A stretch of 64,000 nucleotides of DNA, from NCBI GenBank assembly GCA_963769045.1, contig CAVYKK010000019.1:124001-188000 (forward strand), given 5' to 3'. The DNA comes from Methanocella_A sp963769045. GTDB lineage: Archaea > Halobacteriota > Methanocellia > Methanocellales > Methanocellaceae. Positions 10,696 through 19,714 of this stretch are shown in pieces. The translations under genes were made by a program, and so were the position numbers. How positions within the stretch are numbered: position 1 is the first letter of the stretch; each line of letters begins with the position of its first letter. Below the pieces are notes generated by a model that was not told where the DNA came from, ran no database searches, and saw only the letters and a program-made list of their open reading frames with translations.

Positions 10696-10722
10696 AATAA
10701 TCTCTCTGATCTATGCTTTAAA

Positions 10723-10736
10723 GTCGATATATAGGT
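10723..10736 (-). promoter_or_regulatory. TATA-like box of mtd
   Basis: On the minus strand CCTATATATCG lies 30-40 bases before the mtd ATG at 10695. Archaeal transcription normally starts 22-27 bases downstream of the box, so the mRNA should have almost no leader. Confidence 0.5.
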
Positions 10737-10990
10737 TTCTGCTCCCTGTACCTACGTATGCTTTTCAAATGGCTGCATAGGTAATTCCAGCGCATGCTCA
10801 ACATTCCGTGCTGCCGAAAAGCGTAAAATTAATATACCCCTTAGATGCTCCACTATGCCCCATTCATCTGGCGCCCGGCGGACTGTGAAGCTGCCGCCGA
10901 AACATTTTTGTTTTATATTGCTTTGGCCCCCGATAGAAACAATTATATAATTACCGATTATATAAGATAACTATCGAGGACGTCCTTACA

Positions 10991-11302
10991 ATGGCAGAAG
11001 AAATCACGATTATTCCGGAAAATAAGCGACTGCTTGTAGCTGTGTGCTATATCCTGCCGCTGATTGGGGGCATCATACTGCTCCTTATTGCCGAGGGCAA
11101 CAGGGCGTTGAAGTTTCACGCGTTCCAGGCCATCGTACTCGGTCTCATTGTATGGGTCTTATGGACCGTGTCGTTTTGCCTTGCGGGCCTGCTTGGATGG
11201 ATTTTCTGGATATACAGCATCTACGGGGCGTATTTGATATACACAAGGGGAGACTGGCACTCGTTTGTCGCCGACTTCGTCGAAAACAGCCTGATGAAGT
11301 AA
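10991..11302 (+). CDS. Small three-helix membrane protein (DUF4870-like)
   Basis: 103 residues. Hydrophobic segments at about 13-34, 41-60 and 63-82 predict three membrane helices. The spacing and the motif ALKFHAFQAIVLG are typical of the DUF4870/Tic20-like family of small membrane proteins of unknown role. A TATA-like stretch (ATTATATAA, about 10950) precedes it. It is monocistronic, followed by a T-rich stretch. Family assignment is moderate; function unknown. Confidence 0.75.
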   Translation: MAEEITIIPENKRLLVAVCYILPLIGGIILLLIAEGNRALKFHAFQAIVLGLIVWVLWTVSFCLAGLLGWIFWIYSIYGAYLIYTRGDWHSFVADFVENSLMK

Positions 11303-11368
11303 GCCTTCTTTTTTCTTTGCCCGTGCCAAAAGTTTTATTCCATGATCACCATATAGCGGTCTGTTCTT

Positions 11369-12337
11369 ATGTCCCGTAAAGTGCTGGGTATCGAGGGCAC
11401 CGCATGGAGCCTGTCCGCCGCCATCGCAGGCCACGACAAAGTCTACGCCGAGGCCAGCCACCCGTACGTGCCGGAGACGGGCGGGATTCATCCCATGGTG
11501 GCTGCGCAGCACCATGCGAGCCATATCGGGCCGATCATCCGGCAGGTACTCGACTCGGGGATCGAGTTCGACGGCGTCGCCTTCTCGCAGGGACCCGGGC
11601 TGGGGCCGTGCCTGCGCACGGTGGCCACGGCGGCCAGGGCGTTATCGCTGGCGTACGACGTGCCCCTGATAGGCGTTAACCACTGCGTCGCCCACATCGA
11701 AGTGGGCCGGTGGCAGACGGGGTGCCATGACCCCGTCGTGCTCTATGTCAGCGGCGCCAACTCGCAGGTGATCGCGTTCCGTCGCGGCCGTTACCGTGTC
11801 TTCGGGGAGACGCTGGACATCGGCATCGGCAACGCGCTGGACAAGTTCGGCCGGTCCCTTGGCCTTCAGCACCCCGGCGGGCCGAAGATCGAGGCGCTGG
11901 CCCGGGAGGGCAAAAATTACATTAAAATGCCCTATGTGGTGAAGGGCATGGACCTTTCGTTCTCCGGCATGATGTCGGCCGCCAAGGAGGCGGCCGAGAG
12001 CCACACGAAGGAGGATGTCTGCTTCTCACTGCAGGAAAACGCGTTCGCCATGCTGGTAGAGGTCACCGAGCGCGCGCTCGCGCACACGGGCAAGAGCGAG
12101 GTGCTCATCGGTGGCGGCGTGGGCGCTAACGGGCGGCTGCAGGCTATGCTCGATGCCATGTGCAAGGATCGCGGGGCGAAGCTTTACGCGCCGCCCCGGA
12201 AATTCTTCGGCGACAACGGCTCCATGATCGCCTACACCGGGCTGATACAGCTCGAGCATGGCATGACGCTGAAGGTCGAAGACTCGGCGGTTCTGCCGAA
12301 TTATCGTACGGACGACGTGGTGATACCATGGCTTTAA
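11369..12337 (+). CDS. kae1: KEOPS subunit Kae1, tRNA threonylcarbamoyl-adenosine synthesis
   Basis: Kae1 transfers threonylcarbamoyl to A37 of ANN-decoding tRNAs inside the KEOPS complex. 322 residues, full length. The ASKHA-fold start VLGIEGTAWSLSAAI, the metal-binding histidines in NHCVAHIE, and GIGNALDKFGR and GGGVGANGRLQ are present. The next gene, bud32, overlaps its end in another frame. In many euryarchaea the two are fused in one protein; here they are separate but translationally coupled. Confidence 0.96.
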   Translation: MSRKVLGIEGTAWSLSAAIAGHDKVYAEASHPYVPETGGIHPMVAAQHHASHIGPIIRQVLDSGIEFDGVAFSQGPGLGPCLRTVATAARALSLAYDVPLIGVNHCVAHIEVGRWQTGCHDPVVLYVSGANSQVIAFRRGRYRVFGETLDIGIGNALDKFGRSLGLQHPGGPKIEALAREGKNYIKMPYVVKGMDLSFSGMMSAAKEAAESHTKEDVCFSLQENAFAMLVEVTERALAHTGKSEVLIGGGVGANGRLQAMLDAMCKDRGAKLYAPPRKFFGDNGSMIAYTGLIQLEHGMTLKVEDSAVLPNYRTDDVVIPWL

Positions 12338-12927
12338 GCATAGCCGAAAAAAGAGGCGCGGAGGCCCTGGTCGAGCTGTTCCCGGATCGCGTGATCAAGA
12401 CCCGCGTACCCAAAAGCTACCGTATCCGCGAGCTGGACGAGCGATTGCGCAGCGAGCGCACCCGTGCCGAAGCGAAGATCATGTCGGAAGCCCGGCGCGC
12501 AGGCATCCCGACGCCCGTCGTCTATGACGTCCGCCATTATTCGCTGGTCATGGAGCTCATCGAGGGCCTGCCGATGAAAGACGTGATCACGCCGGAGCTG
12601 TCGAAGGCCGTCGGCATCCTCATCGGGCGGCTCCACAGGGCTGGCCTCATCCATGGAGACCTGACGACGTCCAACATGATACTCAAAGGCGACGTGATCT
12701 ACATGATCGACTTCGGCCTATCCTTCTGGGACGGTACGCTGGAGGCGCGGGGCGTCGACGTGCATGTCTACTACCAGACGCTGATCAGCTCCCACGAGAA
12801 CCACGAGGCGCTGATGGAAGCCTTCGCGGAAGGATACCGGGCGTCGTTCCCGGAGGCTGCAGAGGACGTGCTGCGGCGAGTTAAAGAGATCGAGTATCGC
12901 GGGCGCTATAAGACGGAAACGCCTTGA
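12328..12927 (+). CDS. bud32: KEOPS kinase/ATPase Bud32
   Basis: 199 residues from ATG 12328, overlapping kae1 by 10 bases in a different frame. Kinase motifs are the catalytic loop HGDLTTSNM, the metal-binding IDFGLSF, and a basic N-terminal region with FPDRVIKTRVPKSYR. The C-terminal RVKEIEYRGRYKTE resembles the basic tail that contacts tRNA in this family. Bud32 regulates and activates Kae1 in KEOPS. A longer in-frame extension back to 12160 was rejected because it lies entirely within kae1. Confidence 0.95.
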   Translation: MALSIAEKRGAEALVELFPDRVIKTRVPKSYRIRELDERLRSERTRAEAKIMSEARRAGIPTPVVYDVRHYSLVMELIEGLPMKDVITPELSKAVGILIGRLHRAGLIHGDLTTSNMILKGDVIYMIDFGLSFWDGTLEARGVDVHVYYQTLISSHENHEALMEAFAEGYRASFPEAAEDVLRRVKEIEYRGRYKTETP

Positions 12928-12973
12928 ACGTCCTGCCGCCTGTTATAGATATAAGTGTCCGGTGATAGTCGAA

Positions 12974-13900
12974 ATGTTACTGGAGATCGTACTGCTGGCC
13001 GTCGGCATTGGTCTGCTCGTTAAAGGATCTGACCTGCTAGTCGACGCTGCGGAGAAGCTGGCTCTGGCCGCAGGCGTTCCGGTTCTGGTCGTAGGGTTCA
13101 CGCTGGTTGCTGCCGGAACCTCCGTCCCCGAGCTGGTGGTCGACACGGGTGCAGCGCTGTCGGGCGTCGGAGAGCTGGCCGTGGGCGACATCGTCGGCTC
13201 CAACATCGTGGACATCTGCCTCGTGCTGGGCATCGCAGCGCTATTCAGGCCAGTCGTAGTCAACCCGGTTGTCATGAAGCTGGAAATCCCGGCGGCCATC
13301 GCTATCTCGCTCCTGTTCATGCTTGTGGCATTCGACGGGACTATCGGGCGGATTGACGGAATGATACTGATCGCTGCTGCGCTGGCCTACTTTTACCTGA
13401 TCCTGCACAGGCTGAAAAAGGCAAGGCAGCCCAAAGCAGAGCGTAAGTTCGCCGGCCTGACTGATGTCGCGCTGCTGGTGGCCGGACTTGTCGCCATCAT
13501 CATCGGAGGCAGGCTGACGCTGGACGCGGCGGTCAATATAGCCACCGCCGCGGGCATCAGCCCCTACCTCGTCGGGCTGCTGGTCGTCGCCATTGGCACA
13601 TCCCTGCCAGAGCTGGCTACCAGCGCCAATGCCTCCCGCAAGGGGTCCGGTGACCTGGTGCTCGGCAACTGTCTCGGCAGCTTCAGCTTCAACGCGCTGG
13701 TGGTCATCGGGCTCTGTGCCCTTATCACGCCGCTGCCCGTCCCGGGCCTCCTGGACCCGATAATAATGACAGCAGCCGCCATCCTGCTGGTGCCGCTCAT
13801 AATGAGAGGAGGGCACATGCTGGATAGACGCGAAGGGCTGTTGCTAATCGCGGTTTATCTGGCATATGCAGGCTATAAAATCACCACTGCAGGCATCTAG
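12974..13900 (+). CDS. Na+/Ca2+ exchanger of the CaCA family
   Basis: About 308 residues from ATG 12974; a GTG at 12962 would add four. The two inverted halves carry the alpha repeats AAGTSVPELVVD with GDIVGSNIVDICLVLG, and AIGTSLPELATS with GNCLGSFSFNALVVIG. Ten hydrophobic segments are predicted. The acidic residue of each PEL motif is the ion ligand in this family. It exchanges Na+ (or H+) for Ca2+ across the cytoplasmic membrane. Both repeats are intact, so it should be active. Confidence 0.93.
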   Translation: MLLEIVLLAVGIGLLVKGSDLLVDAAEKLALAAGVPVLVVGFTLVAAGTSVPELVVDTGAALSGVGELAVGDIVGSNIVDICLVLGIAALFRPVVVNPVVMKLEIPAAIAISLLFMLVAFDGTIGRIDGMILIAAALAYFYLILHRLKKARQPKAERKFAGLTDVALLVAGLVAIIIGGRLTLDAAVNIATAAGISPYLVGLLVVAIGTSLPELATSANASRKGSGDLVLGNCLGSFSFNALVVIGLCALITPLPVPGLLDPIIMTAAAILLVPLIMRGGHMLDRREGLLLIAVYLAYAGYKITTAGI

Positions 13901-13919
13901 ACAGCCGGAAATGACGAAG

Positions 13920-13945
13920 TAAAAAAAATAATCCCCTTCGGGGGC
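13920..13945 (-). terminator. Intrinsic-type terminator of the surface-protein gene
   Basis: CCCC-TTCG-GGGG hairpin at 13933-13944, followed on the minus strand by a run of eight T (13928-13921). It lies directly behind the stop at 13956. Confidence 0.6.
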
Positions 13946-13955
13946 TTTTATCAGG

Positions 13956-14816
13956 TCACTTCTTGCGGAACGCGATCGCTGCTGCGCCGACAGCCACGAC
14001 GGCAAATGCGATCTCGAATCCCGGCGTTGGCGTCGGTGTCGGCACTGGCGTAGCCGTAGCGTTTGGCACGGCCGTCGGGGACGGCGTGACGGAGCCTGTC
14101 GGCGTTGCATTAGGCGCCGGCGTAACGGTCGCTGTCGGGGAGGGCGTCGGCGTGATAGTCGTCACTGACTCGACGCGCTTCTGCAGCGGGTAGAAGGTGC
14201 CGTTCCAGCCCTCCGCGTACTCCTGGATCTCCGCATAGCTGCCTGTGTCCGGCGATGTCAGTGTCGTCCGGAACTGACTGTTCGCATCCGTGTAGCCGTA
14301 CAGCGGGTTCAGGGTGCCTGCCGTGGTATGGACAGAGATCATGATGCCCGGGCCGATGGGGTGCTCCCAGAAATCGTACGCGGTAATGGTGATCTCCGTG
14401 GTCGCGCCCTCCAGCGGTATCGGGTTCTGGGATACGGTCATGTTGCCGTAGAATGCCTCGGGCTTGAGGATGATGGAGCACGGATAGGTCACGTTAGCGT
14501 CGACGGTGATATTGTTCGACATACCGGCGGACAGGAACGGGCCCCAGGCGAACGCCTGGTAGTTCCCGAAGGGCACGTCGATGAACTGGAAGTAGCCGCT
14601 CGCATCCGGGGCCGTTTCGAAGCCCGGGATATCCTCGGATGTGTTGGATGCGTTCACCAGGATGACCGTGATCTGGGACATGGTCACGTTCTGGACGGTC
14701 GCCACATGGCCTGAAATGCTACCATTGGTGGCCACGCTCTGGGCGGATGCCGGGGCGGCAATCACACCCAGCGACAGGACCAGAGTCAAAAACAATAGAG
14801 GGGTAATACATTTCAT
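13956..14816 (-). CDS. Secreted surface protein with PGF-CTERM-like anchor
   Basis: About 286 residues from MKCITPLLFL (ATG 14816; ATG 14825 is an alternative). The signal peptide ends near APASAQS. The mature part opens with a carboxypeptidase-regulatory-like beta domain (SISGHVATVQNVTMSQITVILVN) and a second Ig-like domain (about 125-205) with many N-glycosylation sequons. Residues 215-265 are a Thr/Pro-rich stalk. The end, PTPGFEIAFAVVAVG then RKK, fits the PGF-CTERM signal that archaeosortase A replaces with a lipid. The protein should therefore be anchored outside the membrane. No binding function can be read. Confidence 0.85.
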   Translation of the reverse strand: MKCITPLLFLTLVLSLGVIAAPASAQSVATNGSISGHVATVQNVTMSQITVILVNASNTSEDIPGFETAPDASGYFQFIDVPFGNYQAFAWGPFLSAGMSNNITVDANVTYPCSIILKPEAFYGNMTVSQNPIPLEGATTEITITAYDFWEHPIGPGIMISVHTTAGTLNPLYGYTDANSQFRTTLTSPDTGSYAEIQEYAEGWNGTFYPLQKRVESVTTITPTPSPTATVTPAPNATPTGSVTPSPTAVPNATATPVPTPTPTPGFEIAFAVVAVGAAAIAFRKK

Positions 14817-14882
14817 ATGAATCAAATGGATAAAATACGTATAGCTATATGAAGCTTCTATTAGCTACCGTCAACATCGTAG

Positions 14883-15758
14883 CTATTCCGCAGAATTGAT
14901 AAATTCGAATAGCTTTTCGGCGGTAAATAGCCTGTAGCTGCCCCGGGCCATGCATTTATAGGCGCCTGCGGCCGATGCAATACGAAGACTGTCGAGGACG
15001 TTGAAGCTCTGGAGTCTGGCGTATATGAAGCCGGCGGTGAAGGCGGCGCCTGCCCCGGTCGTGTCTACCGCTTTCACTTTGTAAGCGGGCACCGTCAGCA
15101 GCCCGCTGTTGGAACAGATGCAGCCCCGGTGGCCCATGGTCACTATGGAAAGCCCGGCGCCCTTTGCCCGGATCGCCTCCGCGGCATCCAGCGGATCGCC
15201 GGATATCCGGCCGGCGACCCCCTCGTTGGCGACGACGACGTCAAACAGGCCGACAATATCCAGCCCGGGCTCGTAAAGGTTAAGCAGTGCCGGGACGCCT
15301 GCCTCTTTCGCGGCGGCGCCCGCCACCGTGACGTTGGCCCCGTAACAGCCGTCTACGTAAACAAAGCGGGCCTGCGGGACAAGTCCGACGGGCACCGGGA
15401 TTCGCTCTGCAGGCGTATCCTCATGATAGGTGATCGAGGACCGTTCGCCCGAAGGAGTGACCGCGATGGCCGTGACGCTGGTTTTTCCCTGCCCGTCGCC
15501 ATACAGATCGACGCCTGCGGCCGTGAATACGCCTCGCAGGTATTGGCCCATGGAATCGTCCCCGACCGGGCCGCCGGACAGTGCCACCTTCATGCCAAGC
15601 CCCGCCAGCGTCAGCGCTACCAGCGAGGCATCGCCGCCCGGCGAGAGCATGTAGTCCACTGCCGAGGATTGCATGCCGGCTGACCAGGGCATCTGGACAC
15701 GGCCGGAGATGTCCAGCGAAATGGCCCCGTAGCAGAGAACGTCGTATTTTGCTTCCAT
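14883..15758 (-). CDS. PfkB-family sugar kinase, catalytic Asp replaced by Ala
   Basis: About 291 residues from ATG 15758. The ribokinase fold is clear: N-terminal DVLCYGAISLDISGRV, substrate-binding SPGGDASLVALTLAGLG, and C-terminal VDTTGAGAAFTAGF. In PfkB kinases this last motif is DTxGAGD, with the Asp acting as catalytic base. Here the codon is GCC (Ala) where GAC is expected. The GG motif and anion hole (TGAG) remain, so it may bind nucleotide and sugar but phosphorylate poorly or not at all. It is a single gene, so the substrate cannot be guessed. Confidence 0.88.
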   Translation of the reverse strand: MEAKYDVLCYGAISLDISGRVQMPWSAGMQSSAVDYMLSPGGDASLVALTLAGLGMKVALSGGPVGDDSMGQYLRGVFTAAGVDLYGDGQGKTSVTAIAVTPSGERSSITYHEDTPAERIPVPVGLVPQARFVYVDGCYGANVTVAGAAAKEAGVPALLNLYEPGLDIVGLFDVVVANEGVAGRISGDPLDAAEAIRAKGAGLSIVTMGHRGCICSNSGLLTVPAYKVKAVDTTGAGAAFTAGFIYARLQSFNVLDSLRIASAAGAYKCMARGSYRLFTAEKLFEFINSAE

Positions 15759-15884
15759 GGATGAGCTGCCCCGTTTCACTACAGATAGTTATTGAGTCTG
15801 TCGCCTTTATGATTTCCATGCCTCCGGGGCGGACAGGGCACGATGTCCTGCATGGAAAACGGCCATGGTGCTTGCCTGTCAGGC

Positions 15885-15955
15885 GAGTGCTGTCTCGAAA
15901 GCTTTTTATATACTCAGTACAGGTAATCCCACAATCCTTTTATAATATTAACGAC
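15885..15955 (+). promoter_or_regulatory. Promoter region of the first ABC unit, duplicated before the second
   Basis: The stretch CGAAAGCTTTTTATATACTC, followed by AGGTAATCCCACAATCC, is matched at 17847-17900 by CGAAAAGCTTTTATATGACC and AGGTAAGCCCGCAACCC. Both contain a TATA-like box. The similarity means the promoter was copied together with the transporter genes. Confidence 0.55.
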
Positions 15956-16069
15956 AATCGCTCACCTTTGCAGACATGCACCAGAGCGCAAAGCCGCAGC
16001 TAGGCAGGTGTGCGCTGCCCCTCCGCCGAGAAAGGTACGTAGGCGGTAAATCTATACGGGGGCTAAAAT

Positions 16070-16957
16070 ATGGAAACTATAATTCAGACAACGAACCTGA
16101 CAAAAACGTATGGAAAGAGCCGCGGTATCACCGACGTGAACATCCGCGTGAACAAGGGCGACATTTTCGGCTTCCTCGGACCTAACGGCGCCGGCAAGTC
16201 GACGACCATCCGGACATTGCTGGACTTTATCCGGCCCAGCGGCGGCAGCGCCACGATCTTCGGCCTCGACTGCCACAAGGATACGGTGCAGATCAAGAAG
16301 CGGATCGGGTATATCCCCGGTGACTTCGGCCTGTTCGGCCACATGACCGGCTGGAAGTACCTCGAGTATTTCGGAAAGGTCCGCGGTGGCTACGATGAGA
16401 AGTCCGCGAAGCGCTTTGCCGCGAGGCTGGACATTAAGCTCGACCGCAAGATGAAGGAGTACTCCCGGGGCATGCGCCAGAAGGTGGCCATCATCCAGGC
16501 CTTCATGAACGACCCGGACCTGATCGTCATGGACGAGCCCACGAGCGGCCTGGACCCGCTTGTCCAGCAGACGTTCATGGACATGATCCGGGAAGAGGCA
16601 GGCCACGGCACCACGATCTTCATGTCATCCCACGTCCTCTCGGAGGTCGAGAAGGTCTGCAACCGCGTCGCCATCATCAAGGAAGGCCGGATACAGACCG
16701 AGGAAAAGATCGAGGACCTGCAGAAAAAGTCCGGCAGCGTGCTCCAGGTGAAGTTCGCGGATGACGTGAACCCCGAAGTCTTCCGGCTGCCCGGCGTCGC
16801 GAACCCGGTGCGCCAGAACGGCCACATCCGGATGACGGTGACTGGAAATATGGAAAGCGTGCTGGCAGAGGTCTCGAAGCACAAGGTGGCCGATATTAAC
16901 ATCCACCCCATGACGCTGGAAGAAATATTCATGCACTACTATGAGGAGGCGAAGTAA
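16070..16957 (+). CDS. ABC-2 exporter ATP-binding protein, copy 1
   Basis: 295 residues. Walker A GPNGAGKST, signature YSRGMRQKVAI, Walker B LIVMDEPTSGLDP and the H-loop segment MSSHVLSEVEKVCNRVAI are complete. A C-terminal domain of about 80 residues follows, as in drug- or lipid-exporting ABC-2 ATPases. It is translationally coupled to the permease behind it, whose ribosome binding site lies within its last codons. It is about 70 % identical by eye to the ATPase at 18016, a recent tandem duplicate. The substrate is unknown. Confidence 0.95.
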   Translation: METIIQTTNLTKTYGKSRGITDVNIRVNKGDIFGFLGPNGAGKSTTIRTLLDFIRPSGGSATIFGLDCHKDTVQIKKRIGYIPGDFGLFGHMTGWKYLEYFGKVRGGYDEKSAKRFAARLDIKLDRKMKEYSRGMRQKVAIIQAFMNDPDLIVMDEPTSGLDPLVQQTFMDMIREEAGHGTTIFMSSHVLSEVEKVCNRVAIIKEGRIQTEEKIEDLQKKSGSVLQVKFADDVNPEVFRLPGVANPVRQNGHIRMTVTGNMESVLAEVSKHKVADINIHPMTLEEIFMHYYEEAK

Positions 16958-16958
16958 A

Positions 16959-17759
16959 ATGGCGTTCGAAGTCTTCGTGCAGGCGATCAAGGACAAGTAC
17001 AAGGGCGCGATCATCGCCACGGTGCTGCTGTTCCTGTACGTCTTCTGGATGGCCACGTTCTACCCGCAGATGGAAGACATGATGGGGATGTACGACCAGA
17101 TGCTCGAGAACCCGACGTTCAAGGCGCTGCTCGGCAGTGAATTAACGGGCATGTCATCGTTCGCCGGATTCCTGACCGTCGAGGTGTTCAGCTACCTCGG
17201 GCTGGTCCTCGGGGCATACGTCGCGTTCCTGTCGGCGTCCTTCATTGCGGGGGAGATCGAGCAGAAGTCCAGCGAGCTGATGCTGTCGCTGCCCGTCAGC
17301 CGGGTGAAGATCATCCTGTCCCGGTTCGCGATGGTACTGCCGGTCGCGACAGTCATCTCGGCGGCTATGCTGCTGGCGATATTCCTCGGCGCGAAATACA
17401 TCGGGGAATCGGTCGACATCGTATGGTTCGCCTACGGCATGCTGTTCAGCGGCATGTTCATGGTGGCGGTAGGCGCGGGCGCGCTGCTGCTTTCGGCGCT
17501 CATGAGCGACGGCAAGAAGGCGGCGTTCTCGGCGATCGGCATCCTGCTGGCCATGTTCCTCGTGGAGAACATCGGCTCGATGATCACCAGCATCGACTGG
17601 GCGCGGCAACTGTCGCTGTACCACTACGCGAAGGTGACCACGATCGTGCTGAACCACGAAGTGAGCTGGACCAACTTCGGCATCCTGGCGGCCGCGGCCG
17701 TCGTCTTCCTTGCCCTGGCAGTGATCGTCTACCAGCGCAGGGACATCAACGTGACATAA
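16959..17759 (+). CDS. ABC-2 family permease, copy 1
   Basis: 266 residues from ATG 16959, chosen because GAGG lies 11 bases upstream and the start follows the ATPase stop at once. Six membrane segments are predicted, with a large first extracytoplasmic loop (DMMGMYDQMLENPTFKALLG). The motif ASFIAGEIEQKSSELMLSLPVSR is the coupling region shared with the two later permeases, and the tail QRRDINVT is also shared. It forms an exporter with the preceding ATPase. Confidence 0.92.
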   Translation: MAFEVFVQAIKDKYKGAIIATVLLFLYVFWMATFYPQMEDMMGMYDQMLENPTFKALLGSELTGMSSFAGFLTVEVFSYLGLVLGAYVAFLSASFIAGEIEQKSSELMLSLPVSRVKIILSRFAMVLPVATVISAAMLLAIFLGAKYIGESVDIVWFAYGMLFSGMFMVAVGAGALLLSALMSDGKKAAFSAIGILLAMFLVENIGSMITSIDWARQLSLYHYAKVTTIVLNHEVSWTNFGILAAAAVVFLALAVIVYQRRDINVT

Positions 17760-17760
17760 A

Positions 17761-17790
17761 GGCCCGGGTACGGGCCTTTTCCTTTTTTAT
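17761..17790 (+). terminator. Intrinsic-type terminator between the two ABC units
   Basis: The hairpin GGCCCGGGTACGGGCC (17761-17776) is followed by TTTTCCTTTTTT. It directly follows the permease stop. Confidence 0.7.
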
Positions 17791-18015
17791 GTCACAAGAG
17801 GCCGGCACATATCGCCTGACTGCGACCGATTGCTTCCAGGGGTTTCCGAAAAGCTTTTATATGACCTGGCAAGGTAAGCCCGCAACCCTTTAATACGACG
17901 ATTTGTCATCGGTAACAGTGAAAACAATCACTAACGCCTGAAACCGCACCGGACAGGGGCCATGAGGCTCCGCCCGGCCATAAGCATGGGCGGACAGACG
18001 TCAGGGGGCTTTAAA

Positions 18016-18903
18016 ATGGAGAATATCATTCAGACAACGAACCTGACGAAGTTCTATGGAAAGAACCGTGGGATCAAAGACGTTAACATCACCGTGCGCA
18101 AGGGTGATATCTTCGGCTTCCTGGGCCCGAACGGCGCCGGCAAGTCGACGACCATCCGCATGCTGCTGGACTTCATCCGGCCCAGCGGCGGCAGTGCCAC
18201 GATCTTCGGCCTCGACTGCCAGAAGGACTCGCTGGCGATTCGCCGGAGGACGGGATATGTCCCGGCCGAGGCCAACCTCTACGGCCACATGACCGGCTGG
18301 AAATATCTCGCGTACATCGGCGGTATCCGCGGCAGTTACGATGAGGGAGCGGCGAAGAAGTACGCAGAGCGCTTCGACATCCGGCTGGACCGCAAGATGC
18401 GGGAGTACTCCAGCGGCATGCGCCAGAAGGTCATCATCATCCAGGCGCTCATGAACGACCCGGACCTCGTGATTCTGGACGAGCCGACGAAAGGCCTGGA
18501 CCCCCTGGTGCAGCAGACCTTCATGGACGTGATCCGTGAGGAAGCCGCCCGTGGCAAGACCATTTTCATGTCGTCGCACGTGCTCTCGGACGTCGAGAAG
18601 GTCTGCAACCGCGTCGCCATCATCAAAGATGGCGTGATTGTCGCGGAGGAGGATATGGATAGCCTCAAGCGGAAAGCGGGCAAGGTCGTCGAGATTAAAT
18701 TCCGGGGCGCAAAGCCGGAGTCCTTCACGGTCAGCGGCATCGGCAACCTCGCGAGGCTTAACGGTTACTACAAGATGACCGCGACCGGCGACATCCGCAA
18801 TGTGCTCCGCGACCTCTCGTCCTACGACATCGAAGACGTCAACATCCACGCCATGACGCTGGACGACATCTTCATGCAGTACTACACCTCCGAGGCGAAG
18901 TAA
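18016..18903 (+). CDS. ABC-2 exporter ATP-binding protein, copy 2
   Basis: 295 residues from ATG 18016. It has the same start (MENIIQTTNLTK) and architecture as copy 1: Walker A GPNGAGKST, signature YSSGMRQKVII, Walker B LVILDEPTKGLDP, H-loop MSSHVLSDVEKVCNRVAI. It is followed one base after its stop by the first of two permeases, so this unit probably makes a heterodimeric exporter. The N-terminal two thirds are much closer to copy 1 than the C-terminal domain, which suggests separate partner specificity. Confidence 0.95.
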   Translation: MENIIQTTNLTKFYGKNRGIKDVNITVRKGDIFGFLGPNGAGKSTTIRMLLDFIRPSGGSATIFGLDCQKDSLAIRRRTGYVPAEANLYGHMTGWKYLAYIGGIRGSYDEGAAKKYAERFDIRLDRKMREYSSGMRQKVIIIQALMNDPDLVILDEPTKGLDPLVQQTFMDVIREEAARGKTIFMSSHVLSDVEKVCNRVAIIKDGVIVAEEDMDSLKRKAGKVVEIKFRGAKPESFTVSGIGNLARLNGYYKMTATGDIRNVLRDLSSYDIEDVNIHAMTLDDIFMQYYTSEAK

Positions 18904-18904
18904 A

Positions 18905-19699
18905 ATGACTCTCGCCGTCTTTATCCAGACGCTGAAGGACAAAGCCCGGGGAAACATACTGGCTATCCTGCTCATCATAGTCTTCATCACCTACATGGTG
19001 ATGATGTTCCCGGAGGTCCAGAAAATCACCGGCATCGATGAGATCATGAAGAACCCGGCCTTCCAGGCGTTGCTGGGCAAGACCCCGGACTTCACGTCCT
19101 TCGACGGCTTCATGTCCATGGAAGCCTTCGGCCTGACATCCCTGGTCATCTGCGGCTACGTCGGGTTCCTCACGGCCTCCTTCCTGGCAGGGGAGATCGA
19201 GATGAAGACCATCGACCTGCTGCTGGCCCAGCCGATTAGCCGCGTACGGCTGGTCATCGACCGCTATGGGGCGCTCGTGCCGGTGATCGTCCTGCTGGTG
19301 CTGGCGATGCTGGCGGGGGTGTTCATCGGGACGAAGTACATGAATATCGGGGCGTCCTACCAGTGGTTCGCCTGCGCGCTGGCCTTCATGGGGCTGTTCA
19401 TGCTGGCGTTCGGCGCGATCTCGCTCTTCATCTCGGCGATCATGAGCGACGGCAGGATCGCGGGCATCGTGTCCCTGGGGCTGCTGATCGTAATGTACTT
19501 CATGGAGACCGTCGGCGAATCCGTCGAAAAGCTGGCCATCGTCCGCAGCCTGTCCCTGTTCCACTACGCCCGCTATAGTGAAATACTGGTCTACCACGAC
19601 CTGAGCATCGCCAACATCGCCGTCCTGATCGGGATAGCGATCGCGTTCGTCGCGCTGGCTGTCATCGCCTTCAGGCGCAGAGACATCAACGTGGCTTAG
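18905..19699 (+). CDS. ABC-2 family permease, copy 2
   Basis: 264 residues, six predicted membrane segments. It shares TASFLAGEIEMKTIDLLLAQPISR and the tail FRRRDINVA with its neighbours. The ATG follows the ATPase TAA with one base between. Sequence and layout mark it as a duplicate of the 16959 gene. Confidence 0.92.
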   Translation: MTLAVFIQTLKDKARGNILAILLIIVFITYMVMMFPEVQKITGIDEIMKNPAFQALLGKTPDFTSFDGFMSMEAFGLTSLVICGYVGFLTASFLAGEIEMKTIDLLLAQPISRVRLVIDRYGALVPVIVLLVLAMLAGVFIGTKYMNIGASYQWFACALAFMGLFMLAFGAISLFISAIMSDGRIAGIVSLGLLIVMYFMETVGESVEKLAIVRSLSLFHYARYSEILVYHDLSIANIAVLIGIAIAFVALAVIAFRRRDINVA

Positions 19700-19714
19700 G
19701 ATGAGGTGAGAAAC

